NCBI RefSeq assembly: GCF_914271485.1
Contig: NZ_CAJZAG010000021.1
Span: 1-57,949 of the forward strand
Length of the DNA: 57,949 bases
Direction of reading: 5' to 3'
Origin: Cupriavidus pampae
GTDB taxonomy: Bacteria; Pseudomonadota; Gammaproteobacteria; Burkholderiales; Burkholderiaceae
Below are positions 26,418 to 35,598 of this stretch, one piece after another; the first letter of the stretch is position 1, and each line of letters opens with the position of its first letter. The notes under the pieces are model-generated. The model had not been told where the DNA came from, made no database searches, and was given only the letters and a program-made list of their open reading frames with translations. The position numbers were made by a program, and so were the translations under genes.

Positions 26418-26915
26418 GCTGGTATGGAATGCGGTGCTGAGCGGAGTGGCCGCTGCACTGGCGATGAACGTGCTTCAACTTATGTCGCGGCGGCCCAAGG
26501 TCATGGGAGGATTCTCACCACCCGTTCAAATACACCGTCTCGCTTGGTGCGAGACAACGGTGATGTGGTTCACGTTGTTCGTGCTTGGTCTGACAGCAAT
26601 CGTTTGCTGACTTTCGTCTCAGTGGTCCCCTCCCGCTTGTAGGACGAGAAACGAATACATGACGCCAGGCACGGGCGACGCTCTCGCCGTGCACTGTATC
26701 AATGACTCGGGACAAGGCCGCACAGCGAAAGCTTAACCCAGGCTGGCTGGCTTCAATGCACACATCGAGAAATCCGTGGATATAGCTGCCCTCGAAAGAC
26801 TGCTTCGCAAGGAGGCGACAATCCTTCGCCAGGGGCTCGGCTTCGATGAATGAGTCGGGAAGCCGAGCCCGCGAAGCTGCTATGCTGATGATCGGTGTTC
26901 TCTTGATCTCGGGCG

Positions 26916-28118
26916 ATGGGCACTCTTCCTGTAGCTTCACAAGCATTAATACCGACTGACGACATCGCTGCGGTGGGGCGAATTGCGGCGGTCCCCACGA
27001 TTTTGCAGGTGGTTTGTGAGGTGACGGGAATGGGGTTCTCGGCCGTCGCACGAGTCACTGACGAATCGTGGACTGCCTGTGCGGTTCACGATCGTGTGTC
27101 GTTCGGCCTGGATGCCGGCGGGCAGCTGGATCTACGCACGACACTATGCTTTGAGTCGCGTGCCGCGCGACAACCCATTGTTGTGGATGATTTCGAAATG
27201 CATCCGCTCTATCGAAATCATCACACTCCCCGCCTCTACGGCTTGAGGAGTTATATTTCTGTTCCAATTGTATTGCCGGACGGCTCCTATTTTGGGAACC
27301 TCTGCGCGATCGATTCGCAGCCGGCGTCCGTTGCCAACTCCCGTACGCTGGCAATTTTTGAAAGCTTTGCGAGTCTGATCGCCGCCCAGTTGGCAAATGA
27401 CCGAGCTACACAAGGCGTGTATGCGGCCTTGTCCCAAGAGCGCGAAGTAGCCAAATTGCGTGAGCAGTTTATAGCGGTACTTGGCCACGACCTGCGAAAT
27501 CCCCTTTCTGCAATCAGTTACGCAGCTCAGAGCTTGATCGCGCAATCGAGCGAACCGCTAAGTATGAAAGCGGGGCAGCGAATTCAATCCGCGGTGCAGC
27601 GCATGTCGCGACTTATAGAGGATGTGATGGATTTCGCTCGGGGACGTCTCGGCGCCGGCATGTCAGTTTCCATGCGCGAAGAAGCCGACCTCACGAGCCC
27701 GCTACGGGCTGTGATCGCCGAGCTTGCCGAAACACATCGCCCCCGGGAAGTCCTCGAGGAGATTCACATCGCTGGACCGATTCGGTGCGACGTAATCCGC
27801 CTGCAGCAGTTGGTTTCGAACTTACTCGGTAACGCGATTGCATATGGGGACGTCGATACGCCGATCGTCGTACGAGCGCACAGCAGTCACGGACAGCTGA
27901 TGATTACCGTGACCAACGGCGGCACGCCGATCGCGCCGGAAAATCTCAAGCGGATCTTTGAACCTTACTGGCGCCCAGCCCAGCGGAGCTCTGTGGGCGG
28001 GCTGGGACTTGGCCTTTACATCTGTCATGAGATCGTCAAGGCGCATGGCGGCACACTCGAGGTCCGATCCACGAACGAAGCCGGGACATGCTTCACTGCC
28101 CGCCTGCCCTTGCGCTGA
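26916..28118 (+). CDS. GAF-domain sensor histidine kinase
   Basis: This encodes 400 residues, with no membrane segment. A GAF domain spans about 20-165 (SYISVPIVLPDGSYFGNLCAID). The dimerisation and phosphoacceptor His is in AVLGHDLRNPLSAI (about 195). The ATPase domain follows, with N box (QQLVSNLLGNAIAYG), and G box (GLGLGLYICHEIVKAHGGT). It phosphorylates itself and a partner regulator, but no response regulator gene is adjacent, so it is an orphan. Cytoplasmic GAF kinases sense small ligands or redox/light through bound cofactors; the GAF region here has no obvious bilin Cys motif. Confidence 0.9.
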   Translation: MGTLPVASQALIPTDDIAAVGRIAAVPTILQVVCEVTGMGFSAVARVTDESWTACAVHDRVSFGLDAGGQLDLRTTLCFESRAARQPIVVDDFEMHPLYRNHHTPRLYGLRSYISVPIVLPDGSYFGNLCAIDSQPASVANSRTLAIFESFASLIAAQLANDRATQGVYAALSQEREVAKLREQFIAVLGHDLRNPLSAISYAAQSLIAQSSEPLSMKAGQRIQSAVQRMSRLIEDVMDFARGRLGAGMSVSMREEADLTSPLRAVIAELAETHRPREVLEEIHIAGPIRCDVIRLQQLVSNLLGNAIAYGDVDTPIVVRAHSSHGQLMITVTNGGTPIAPENLKRIFEPYWRPAQRSSVGGLGLGLYICHEIVKAHGGTLEVRSTNEAGTCFTARLPLR

Positions 28119-28375
28119 CCGAGCCGTAGCCATAAGCCTAGCCAATTAAGCATGATTTATTTTGCTTTACCGGGCTTGACCGCCACCGTCGGCGAGTGAA
28201 CATCGAACGAAACGCTTTTTTCGACTCGTGTGAGCTGCCACAGATTTGTAGAGCTTCACCGCTACGCCCGACTTCGTCAGACGTAGCTTGAAGCTGCGGC
28301 CCCACTTCGAAACGTTCAGCCCGCTCCCGTCGCCGTGTGCCCCGCCTCACGAGCGGACAAAGAAACCGTTCGCCG

Positions 28376-29701
28376 TCAGGCCAGCCGGTTCGACACGTGC
28401 GGCACAGCGGCTACGGGCGCGGTGGCACTCACTGCGTCTTCGTGGTCGTCATCACCGCCAGCCTGTCCGAGATCCATCCCCGAGGTTTCGGGCAGCAGTG
28501 CCGCTGACACCATTACTACGGCATAGCCTACCCCGGCGGCCATGGCGATGGCCAATGCCAATGACGTGCGTCCGCTGTTGAGCCAGCCCACCGCCAGCGG
28601 AAAGAAAGAACCAATCACACGCCCAAGGTTGTAGGCCACGCCATAGCCCGTGGCGCGCACGCTGCTGGGGTACGACTCCGATATCGTCGCGCCGATACCC
28701 GAGAACACACCCTGCATCAGCACGCCCAAAGGAAAGCCCAGAAACAGCATTGAGGTGTTGGACACCGGGATCACCATGTAGATCATGGCCATCACGAATG
28801 CACCGGCTGCGAACGCAATATAAGTCAGCCGACGCCCCCAACGATCGGTGGCATAAGCGCCCGCGACATAGCCGACCAGCGATCCGAGAATGGTGACGGC
28901 CAAATACGAACTGGTGCCGAACACCGACAGGCCTCGCTCAGTCTTCAAGAAAGTGGGCAGCCACGTGGCGATAGCATAGTAGGCGCCGAGCATGCCGCCT
29001 GACAGCAGGCTACACAGCACGGTCTTGCGCAGCAGTGGACGTCGGAAGACGCGCGCGAGATCGGATGCCGCTGAGACATTGCCGCGTTCAGCGCGACTCT
29101 TCAGGAAGACTTCGGGCTCCTGCAGGTTGCGCCGTAGATACACGACCACCAGCGCGGGCAGGATGCCTAGGAAAAAGCAGACTCGCCACGCTGTCTCCGG
29201 TTCGAAAATGTTGAACGTGATCGCATACGCAATGGCAGCGCCTCCCCAGCCGAACGAATAGCTGCTCGCTGTAAAGCCCGAGTACTTACCGCGATGTGCG
29301 GGATTGCGGATCAATTCCGTCACCAGCACCATGCACAGCGATGACTCGCCGCCGAACCCGAGACCTTGAAGCATACGGAACACCATGAGCTGTTCCGGCG
29401 AATTTGCAATGCCGCACAGGAAGCATGACACCGCGAATACGAGGATTGTCCACCGCAGGACTCTCACGCGGCCGAACCTGTCAGCCAGCAAACCTGCGCC
29501 AATGGCGCCCACCAAAGAAGACACCAGAGTCCACGTGACGATGGCTCCCGCCATGGACTTACTCATCCCCCACTGCGCTAGAAGCGTGGAGATCAGAAAC
29601 GAATAGATCATGAAGTCGAACACGTCGACAGCGTGACCCAGAAACGCTCCATAGAATCCCTTGCGCTCGGCGCGCGACAACTCCCTGAACCAGTCAAGCA
29701 T
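28376..29701 (-). CDS. MFS transporter, organic acid:proton symporter type
   Basis: This encodes 441 residues, about 12 membrane helices. Loop motif ADRFGRVRVLRW and the N-terminal VDVFDFMIYSFLISTLLAQWG match the metabolite:H+ symporter branch that takes up aromatic acids, sialate or similar anions. GGGAGGAAT before the start is very strong. It follows the amidase gene by 24 bp on the same strand and so probably imports the amidase substrate or its acid product. The C-terminus is a polar tail without motif. Confidence 0.88.
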   Translation of the reverse strand: MLDWFRELSRAERKGFYGAFLGHAVDVFDFMIYSFLISTLLAQWGMSKSMAGAIVTWTLVSSLVGAIGAGLLADRFGRVRVLRWTILVFAVSCFLCGIANSPEQLMVFRMLQGLGFGGESSLCMVLVTELIRNPAHRGKYSGFTASSYSFGWGGAAIAYAITFNIFEPETAWRVCFFLGILPALVVVYLRRNLQEPEVFLKSRAERGNVSAASDLARVFRRPLLRKTVLCSLLSGGMLGAYYAIATWLPTFLKTERGLSVFGTSSYLAVTILGSLVGYVAGAYATDRWGRRLTYIAFAAGAFVMAMIYMVIPVSNTSMLFLGFPLGVLMQGVFSGIGATISESYPSSVRATGYGVAYNLGRVIGSFFPLAVGWLNSGRTSLALAIAMAAGVGYAVVMVSAALLPETSGMDLGQAGGDDDHEDAVSATAPVAAVPHVSNRLA

Positions 29702-29725
29702 GATCGATTCCTCCCGTTTTTTTAA

Positions 29726-31228
29726 TCAGATAGACGTCGCCGCGACGAGCGCGCGGGGCGGCTGAAATGAATAGCCTGCGCCTTCCAGCAGTTGGGCAAA
29801 ACGCAGCGACGTCAGGTCACCAAAGCGGCGCGCGACGATCTGCACGCCTACCGGTAGGCCGTCGCGCGCGGGGCCGATGGGCGCCACGGTTGAAGGCAGC
29901 CCACACAGTCCCGAATGGCCGGCCCAGAACAACTGCGACGTCAGCGGCCAGGGTTGCCCGTTCACCATGATCGATCGCTGCCATGGCTCGCCGATCTCGT
30001 CGATGGGAAACGCGGTGGTCGATGCGGCCGGGCACAGAAGCACGTCGAAATCGCTGAAGACATCGCCCCAGGCGCGTGCAAACTGCTCACGCGCTCGCTG
30101 CAGCAGCAGCCAGTGGCGATGGCTGAGCGCCGAGCCAGTAAATTGCAGTGTCGCGTAATTGTCGTCGCCATCGTCCGGATGACCAGCTCGATGGAGCGCG
30201 TTGGCAAACGCCGCTTCATCAATATGCAGCGACGTAGTCGCGCGTAGGAGCATCACGTAAGTTCGCCAGAGGGCGGATGCATCAAAGTCGGGACGGACGC
30301 GCCATTCGACCTGCGCGCCCTGCTCGGTCAGCCAATGTCCGAGCTTCGAAATGGCATCGCTAACCGCTGAATCGGCTTCCGCCAGCGGATGCGATGGCAA
30401 TACAGCAACGCGGAAATCGGCAAGGCGCGTGTGATCACACAGCGGTAGCGTAAGGTGCCATGCCGGTGCATGGGCGGCATCCGGGCCGATGATGGCGCGA
30501 AGCACGAGTTCCAGGTCGTGCGCGCTTCGCGCGACCGGCCCGGCCACGTTGATGTCCTGTTCAGCGAACCCTGCATCGGCATTGCCGTGCCCGCGCAGCG
30601 GCACGATACCGTGACTGCTCTTGTGCGAAAAAACGCCGCAGTAATGCGCCGGATTGCGCAGCGACGAGCCGATGTCCGAGCCGATGTCGAAATAGCTCAT
30701 CCCAGCACAGACTGATGCAGCACTGCCGCCCGATGACCCACCTGGTGTGCGAGACAGGTCGTGCGGGTTGCGCGTAGTGCCGTAGATGGCGTTATAGCTC
30801 TGCCAGTCGCGCAGCCCTAGCGGGACATTGGTCTTGCCGAGCAGGATCGCTCCTTGCGCGCGCAGCCGCTCTACCACCACCGCGTCGGAGTGGGCGCGAT
30901 GGTTCGCACGCGCGGGCGCTCCGCACGTGGTTGGCCAACCAGCCACGTCGAATGATTCCTTGATCGAGAATGGAATGCCATCGAGGGGGCCGCGCGGGCA
31001 TCCCGCCTGGCGTCTTGCGTCGCTTTGCGTGGCGGCTTTTCGTGCGGCTTCGAAATCAGCCAGCACCATCGCATTGACGCTGCCATTCCACTCCGACCAT
31101 GCGGCCTGACAAGTCTCCACCAGCGCCAGAGCGGTGGTCTCACCTCGCGCCAGATGTTCTGCTGCCACGTACGCGGGCAGAAATGGATCGGGCCCACCAG
31201 AAGAATCAACTGGCATCACGTCCTGCAT
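29726..31228 (-). CDS. Amidase signature-family hydrolase
   Basis: This encodes 500 residues from ATG 31228; the frame extends to 31381 without support. The Ser-cisSer-Lys triad is visible: Lys in GIPFSIKESFDVAGW, the Gly/Ser-rich loop GGSSGGSAASV and the catalytic Ser region DIGSDIGSSLRNPA. The family hydrolyses amide bonds of small molecules to acids and ammonia. It is the first gene of an operon with an MFS carrier. An 11-bp-arm inverted repeat lies about 190 bp upstream and may be its operator; no regulator gene is adjacent. Confidence 0.9.
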   Translation of the reverse strand: MQDVMPVDSSGGPDPFLPAYVAAEHLARGETTALALVETCQAAWSEWNGSVNAMVLADFEAARKAATQSDARRQAGCPRGPLDGIPFSIKESFDVAGWPTTCGAPARANHRAHSDAVVVERLRAQGAILLGKTNVPLGLRDWQSYNAIYGTTRNPHDLSRTPGGSSGGSAASVCAGMSYFDIGSDIGSSLRNPAHYCGVFSHKSSHGIVPLRGHGNADAGFAEQDINVAGPVARSAHDLELVLRAIIGPDAAHAPAWHLTLPLCDHTRLADFRVAVLPSHPLAEADSAVSDAISKLGHWLTEQGAQVEWRVRPDFDASALWRTYVMLLRATTSLHIDEAAFANALHRAGHPDDGDDNYATLQFTGSALSHRHWLLLQRAREQFARAWGDVFSDFDVLLCPAASTTAFPIDEIGEPWQRSIMVNGQPWPLTSQLFWAGHSGLCGLPSTVAPIGPARDGLPVGVQIVARRFGDLTSLRFAQLLEGAGYSFQPPRALVAATSI

Positions 31229-31420
31229 TGTCACGGTGGCTCCGTCGTTGTTATAAGACCACCGCGACCTGAGTGTCGTCTGGTGGCACCTCCTCCGATT
31301 TGGTATACTATATCCACAGTTTTCCAAATAACAAGGAGAGCTGAAGAACCACGTCGAGATGCACCGCAACAAGGATTCCAAGGCGTCTCCGCCGACTGCA
31401 CTTCACCATACGCAATCCGA

Positions 31421-31462
31421 TTGCACCAAACCCGAAGCAATTTTGTATACCGTTTGGTGCAA
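31421..31462. promoter_or_regulatory. 42-bp inverted repeat upstream of amidase operon
   Basis: Arms TTGCACCAAAC (31421-31431) and GTTTGGTGCAA (31452-31462) are perfect inverted copies. The 20-base spacer holds GTATAC, which also occurs at 31303-31308 nearer the amidase start. Probably regulator binding sites for the divergently read amidase. The rest of 31229-31816 holds no gene I can support. Confidence 0.5.
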
Positions 31463-31816
31463 AGAATGGGGTCTTTCGAGAAGGCGTAGCGCGTCAGTGG
31501 CGGCGCTGAGTCGCAGTAGGCGGGCACGCACGCAGACACCGACAGCAATGCCCCGCTGGGAACGCGTCTTAACACTACGTACCGGGAAAGTGGTGTGAGG
31601 CATAAAACTGACGGCGCCGACTCATCCGAAGCCTAGAGCTTGCTCGCCTCGCCAGAATGGCACTCGAACGTTTTCAGCCGCTTCGTGGATCGGATGACTC
31701 ATGCCTCGCCTAGGCTGCGGGGTCGCGGCAACAACAACGCCAGCCTGGAGCTCGAGAAGAACGTGCGGGCACAGCACTGGCGCCCCTTCTATCGTCGCTC
31801 GTCGATTTCTCTTTGT

Positions 31817-32080
31817 ATGTCATTGTCCGGCCAGCAACAGCGCCTTGTCCGACTTCTAAAGCAGGGTTCTCAGCTCCGGATCGTACGTTCCGCCCTGAAT
31901 CAATCACCCGTTTACTGCGAGCTCGTCGCGGCTGAAGCGGCGACAGAAGTCGAAGTCATCGCGATGTGGCGCATCCATAAACTGCTTGCCACTGGCGTTG
32001 TACATCTGGACACCGGCCAGATTTCAACCGCGAGAGCGATCGTGGTTTCCGTCCGTCCATCAAAAGATGACTTTGTATAG
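31817..32080 (+). CDS. Small MWRI-family protein, intact copy
   Basis: This encodes 87 residues: a helix with QQQRLVRLLKQGSQL, then RIVRSALNQSPVYCELV, then VEVIAMWRIHKLLATGVVHL and a tail DTGQISTARAIVVSV. The start is chosen by comparison with the decayed copies at 20952-21213 and 36745-36971, all beginning ATG-TCN. No known domain is recognised. The charged helices and its repetition in the accessory zone suggest a small regulator or a mobile-unit protein. There is no good ribosome site. Confidence 0.6.
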   Translation: MSLSGQQQRLVRLLKQGSQLRIVRSALNQSPVYCELVAAEAATEVEVIAMWRIHKLLATGVVHLDTGQISTARAIVVSVRPSKDDFV

Positions 32081-32517
32081 CGGCCCCTACTGCTCGCGGC
32101 GCCGACAGCTTCGTTGGCCGTCTCGGAGGCTGCTCCATTATGAAGAAGCTAAGCTCCACGGACCTTCCTCTAACGAGAGACACGCCTGGGCGCTGCGCGT
32201 CGCATGCGGATGTTTTCGCATTCCAGGCCGAGTTGTCAGAATCCGGGCACAGGATGGCATCGCGTGGCGGGTGGCAACGACAGTCATCAGCGGGGTACTA
32301 GTACATGCGGGAGTAGCTCATTTACATGATCGGCGTAAGGTTTGCACACTCATTACCCTCAGACCCGGTGGCGGCTGTAAATCTTCGGGGGAATCGTTGC
32401 CCGTGCGAAATGCGTGCTATCGGCCACAGCGCAACCGGTACACACAGCGAATCGCTCCCCTCGATGAAGCGTTCGGCTGATCTGATAAATCGCCGACGAT
32501 CGGCGCGGCTTCTTCAC
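32081..32517. other. Gap with no convincing gene
   Basis: No supported frame on either strand; it lies between the small MWRI gene and a glycosyltransferase remnant. Confidence 0.3.
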
Positions 32518-32700
32518 TCAGCCGGGACAGTAATACACTAAGCCGCCGCGGCAACGCGCGGTCGCACGAGCACTCGACGTTGGGCTCATCACTCCAAGCA
32601 ATGGAAACGGCGACAACCTGTAGCCGTGCTGCCGTGTAGGGTGAAAACCCCCTGCGCGGATGTATGCGTCGGCGGTAAGGCCGAAGTTCGCGCTGTGGAT
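32518..32700 (-). pseudogene. Family 2 glycosyltransferase tail, remnant
   Basis: The frame holds HIHSANFGLTADAYIRAGGF, the acceptor-region signature of GT2 enzymes (usually HGANLGVRADAYLRAGGF). It ends with SARATARCRGGLVYY, similar to the typical closing TSARR..GR..GGF. The sequence between them is shortened and no N-terminal half is present. Confidence 0.5.
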
Positions 32701-32999
32701 GTGCCGATGATCGCGTCTGCGTTGGTGATGACCGTCAAGTGCGTAGCTACGGAAGATGGGGGGCCCAAATCGTCGACCGTGAGGAGCCCGCAGCCGGCGT
32801 CGGCGCCTTCGTGGAATTTGGGCAATTAACCAAAGGGGGCCACTCGGCGGTCGACATCGGTGAACGCGAGCCAGCGGGCGCGGGCTACGAGCAAGTATTC
32901 CGGGCAAACGAAGCTCAAAACCTCTCGTTACCTCGTCCCCAACCTCGTCGGGAACAGAGTTTGCAGTCCACTGCGGTTGTCTTGCTACAGGAGATCGCA

Positions 33000-33842
33000 A
33001 TGGATGCTACCCATTCATCATGCTTCTGCTCAAGCCAAGCCTTCCCAGAGGCTTCGGAAACCCACCCTCTTGCCGTGGTGACAAGCGCTTCGTCGGGTAT
33101 CGGCTACCACTTGGCGGAACGTTGCACGAGGGCGGGAATGGATCTGATGATCGTGGCTAACGATGCCAGGATCAACACAGTAGCAACATCGCTTTCGAGA
33201 GAAGGCACAAGCGTGGAAGTGTTGCAGGCTGACCTTTCAAGGCGAAGTGGCGTAGACAAGCTGGTGGCCGCTTTGCGCGGGCGACCTGTTTCGGTGCTCT
33301 GTGCAAATGTTGGCCGCGGCTTGGATCGTGCATTTCTCGACCAGCCGTTCCACCTCATCACACACGTGGTTGAAGCCAATATTACCGGGACCCTCTATCT
33401 GCTTCACCATGTCGGGCGGATCATGCGGGCGCAAGGCGCGGGGCGAATCTTGATCACCGCGTCGATGGCCAGCTCGACACCGGGGAGGCACCAGGCCGTC
33501 TACAACGCGTCGAAGGCCTTTCTTGACATGTTCTCATTAGCGCTACGTCACGAGGTGTGCGACTTCGGTGTATCAGTAACATGTCTCATACTGAACGGCT
33601 CAGAGAGTGAGCTCCTCGAACCCGACGATACCTACCATCGCCGCGTCGCCAAGAGCGGCAAAGACTACCTCGCTGAAGTAGCTCGGATGGGCTTCGGTGC
33701 CATGATGCGGGGCGACAGTGAGGTGGACACAGGTTGGCAGGGCAAGCTGCGTGCGGCCATTGCTAACATCACACCGGGCGACACTTTGCGAGAACTACAT
33801 CTTCGAACGGCAGAGCCACAAGCGGAAAGCTCCGGTTTTTAG
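33000..33842 (+). CDS. Short-chain dehydrogenase/reductase
   Basis: This encodes 280 residues. The cofactor loop is VVTSASSGIGYHLAERC, the NAG-like motif is CANVGRG, the active-site Ser is in LITASMAS, and the Tyr-Lys pair is in YNASKAFLDMF. These are the features of classical SDR NAD(P)-dependent oxidoreductases. AGGAG lies a few bases before ATG 33000; the longer open frame from 32739 is unsupported. Substrate unknown. The DUF2188 gene follows on the same strand at 126 bp. Confidence 0.9.
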   Translation: MDATHSSCFCSSQAFPEASETHPLAVVTSASSGIGYHLAERCTRAGMDLMIVANDARINTVATSLSREGTSVEVLQADLSRRSGVDKLVAALRGRPVSVLCANVGRGLDRAFLDQPFHLITHVVEANITGTLYLLHHVGRIMRAQGAGRILITASMASSTPGRHQAVYNASKAFLDMFSLALRHEVCDFGVSVTCLILNGSESELLEPDDTYHRRVAKSGKDYLAEVARMGFGAMMRGDSEVDTGWQGKLRAAIANITPGDTLRELHLRTAEPQAESSGF

Positions 33843-33967
33843 CGGAGAAGAACGATGGCCCCGTATTTATGCTTCGAGGATTTGCGTCAACGAGCGTAGG
33901 ACCGAGACCGATAGCGGTGGCCCTAAGTTTGATCGAAGCTCCGACTATCGACACATTGGAGACGATC

Positions 33968-34192
33968 ATGGCCAACAAGGACATCCATGTGGTTCCCGCC
34001 GGCGACCAAGGTTGGGCGGTCGAAGCGGTCGGCGGTGGTAAGCGAACTGTTTTCGCTAGTCAAGAAGAAGCGATCGAAGCTGGTACCGAACGCGCCAAAG
34101 AAGATAAGGTTGAGTTACTAATTCATGGCCGGGATGGACAAATTCGCAAGAGAAACTCTTTCGGCCACGACCCACGCAACATCAAAGGCTAA
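33968..34192 (+). CDS. DUF2188-family small protein
   Basis: This encodes 74 residues with the standard family pattern: IHVVPAGDQGWAVEAVGGGK, then TVFASQEEAIEAGTERAKED, then LLIHGRDGQIRKRNSFGHDP. GGAG precedes ATG 33968. This is the classical version, in contrast to the divergent copy at 21880-22098. Role unknown; such proteins are often near stress or repair genes. Confidence 0.85.
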   Translation: MANKDIHVVPAGDQGWAVEAVGGGKRTVFASQEEAIEAGTERAKEDKVELLIHGRDGQIRKRNSFGHDPRNIKG

Positions 34193-34324
34193 GCGGAAAA
34201 ATGTCTGCGCGGCAATCGTTACAACCCCGCAGAGGATTGTGTGACCTATTCCAAAGGGCCACTAACGAGCCATTCTGCCCATGCTGAATAGTCCGGATCG
34301 ACGGGACATCCGATCCGCTTGCAT

Positions 34325-34795
34325 TCAGCCGAAGAGCCTTGAGTCGAACGTGAACGGTGCTATCTCAACCACCTGGACGCTAGCCATATCTGGGTGCAAT
34401 GGATTCAGCAGCAGGTTGAAGTCAGCGGGGCAGACAACCGATGGGACTTTCAACGCTAGATGCGTGCCCTCCTCGATCCAATTCTTGCCAATATCCATGG
34501 TGGATTGTGGATCGCGTCCGGGCGCATCCCAATCGACCGGCACTTGCGGAACGAGAGAATCCGCGAAACACCTATCCGAGATCTCAATGGTCACTAAGAA
34601 ATGCTGCGCTGCCGGCATGAGGCCGCCTAAGTGGACAAGGGTCTCGAGCACGGTCGTAGAGGGATTGCAGCATGTATAGACGACCCGCATGCCGCGGGGA
34701 TTCCAGCGACCGCCTGCTAGAGCGGCCCCATTCCCGCTTAAATCATCTGCCTTGTAACGCCCTGGCTTTTCCTTTGCGAGGCGATAAACCTTCAT
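34325..34795 (-). CDS. RES-domain toxin
   Basis: This encodes 156 residues from ATG 34795. RES signature positions are visible: Arg in KVYRLAKEKPGRYK, the Gly/Arg block GGRWNPRGMRVVYTC, Glu in STTVLETLVHLGG, and Ser region. RES toxins degrade NAD+ and stop growth. The start overlaps the antitoxin stop by four bases (ATGA). The frame extends upstream to 34915 only inside the antitoxin gene. The pair is a complete type II RES-Xre module. Confidence 0.9.
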   Translation of the reverse strand: MKVYRLAKEKPGRYKADDLSGNGAALAGGRWNPRGMRVVYTCCNPSTTVLETLVHLGGLMPAAQHFLVTIEISDRCFADSLVPQVPVDWDAPGRDPQSTMDIGKNWIEEGTHLALKVPSVVCPADFNLLLNPLHPDMASVQVVEIAPFTFDSRLFG

Positions 34796-35244
34796 ACGGG
34801 GATGCCGAACGCCGCGCGCATCAGAATGTCCTTTACTCGATCGTATCCGGGCTGGGAGTCCAGCACTTCCAGGGGCTTCATTCCGTCCAATTCGAAGAGG
34901 GGCTTCTGCATCCATTGGGCAGCGAGCTTTGCATCCTCCAGAACGTCCGTGGCGAGCTCGAGAACATATAGAACGCGCGCGACCCGGTCAGACTCCGTTC
35001 CGGATAGACGCTCGTGCTTCGAAATCTTGCGAAGCACGGTCGAGCTGGGAAGCCCGATCCCGTTCAGAAGGGTCTGAACCGGAATGCGAAGCAACTCCTT
35101 GGCCACGCGTTCTACGATGGTCGCATCCATCCCCTCGCGGATAGCCTTTCGTTGCTCCAGCGCACCCATCCGGCGCAGAAACAGATCGAAGTCATCCGGC
35201 TGGGCTCCGAGACCACCCGTGCTAGCTGCGATTGCCGAGGCCAT
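34792..35244 (-). CDS. Xre/MbcA/ParS-type antitoxin of the RES module
   Basis: This encodes 150 residues from ATG 35244 (GAGAG lies upstream; 35259 is an alternative start). The N-terminal half has the helix-turn-helix region (LLRIPVQTLLNGIGLPSSTV), and the C-terminal half has the MbcA/ParS/Xre toxin-binding domain (ESDRVARVLYVLELATDVLE, then AAQWMQKPLFELDGMKPLEV). It binds the RES toxin and represses the promoter at 35280-35307. Confidence 0.9.
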   Translation of the reverse strand: MASAIAASTGGLGAQPDDFDLFLRRMGALEQRKAIREGMDATIVERVAKELLRIPVQTLLNGIGLPSSTVLRKISKHERLSGTESDRVARVLYVLELATDVLEDAKLAAQWMQKPLFELDGMKPLEVLDSQPGYDRVKDILMRAAFGIPV

Positions 35245-35252
35245 GTTGAGTT

Positions 35253-35307
35253 CTCTCATTTGGTCAACTGATTACTCTCATTTTAGACCCTCTCGAATGG
35301 TTGTCAA
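35253..35307 (-). promoter_or_regulatory. Promoter and operator of RES-Xre module
   Basis: Read on the minus strand, TTGACA (35302-35307) and TAAAAT (35280-35285) are spaced by 16 bases. Direct repeats AATGAGAG at 35275-35282 and 35253-35260 are 22 bases apart and cover the -10 and leader. They are probable antitoxin binding sites. Confidence 0.7.
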
Positions 35308-35478
35308 CATATTCCCATTTGAGAAGACGAGTGATCGCATGCGAGGGGCGAAAGAGTCTCCCAGAATCCTTGCAAGCCTGACGTGCCCACGACGTAGAAG
35401 TGTCCCAAGGCCCACGACTCGCCAAATACACATATCCCCTTCATGCCCGGCGTCCTCCACACGTGAGATTTGTCGCCA

Positions 35479-35496
35479 ACTTTCACATGTGAAAGT
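35479..35496. promoter_or_regulatory. Dispersed copy of the parS-like 18-bp palindrome
   Basis: ACTTTCACATGTGAAAGT is a perfect match to the array at 44.7-45.7 kb, 9 kb away. It lies about 100 bp upstream of the small gene at 35599. Confidence 0.8.
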
Positions 35497-35598
35497 TAGC
35501 ATTCATTTTTTAGAACTCTCTACGCTCATCCAATGGGCACACCGCTTGCTCCTAGGTTTGGTAGCGACGCCATGCGCCGCTCGCTAAAGGAGAACCGG

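Noticed and set aside
26296..26610. Plus-strand hydrophobic ORF of 104 residues
   Set aside because: It lies opposite the DUF2188 remnant, has no ribosome site, and its hydrophobic text is the usual shadow of a charged minus-strand gene.
32739..32999. N-terminal extension of the short-chain dehydrogenase
   Set aside because: AGGAG and the SDR fold both fix the start at 33000; the upstream text is not protein-like.
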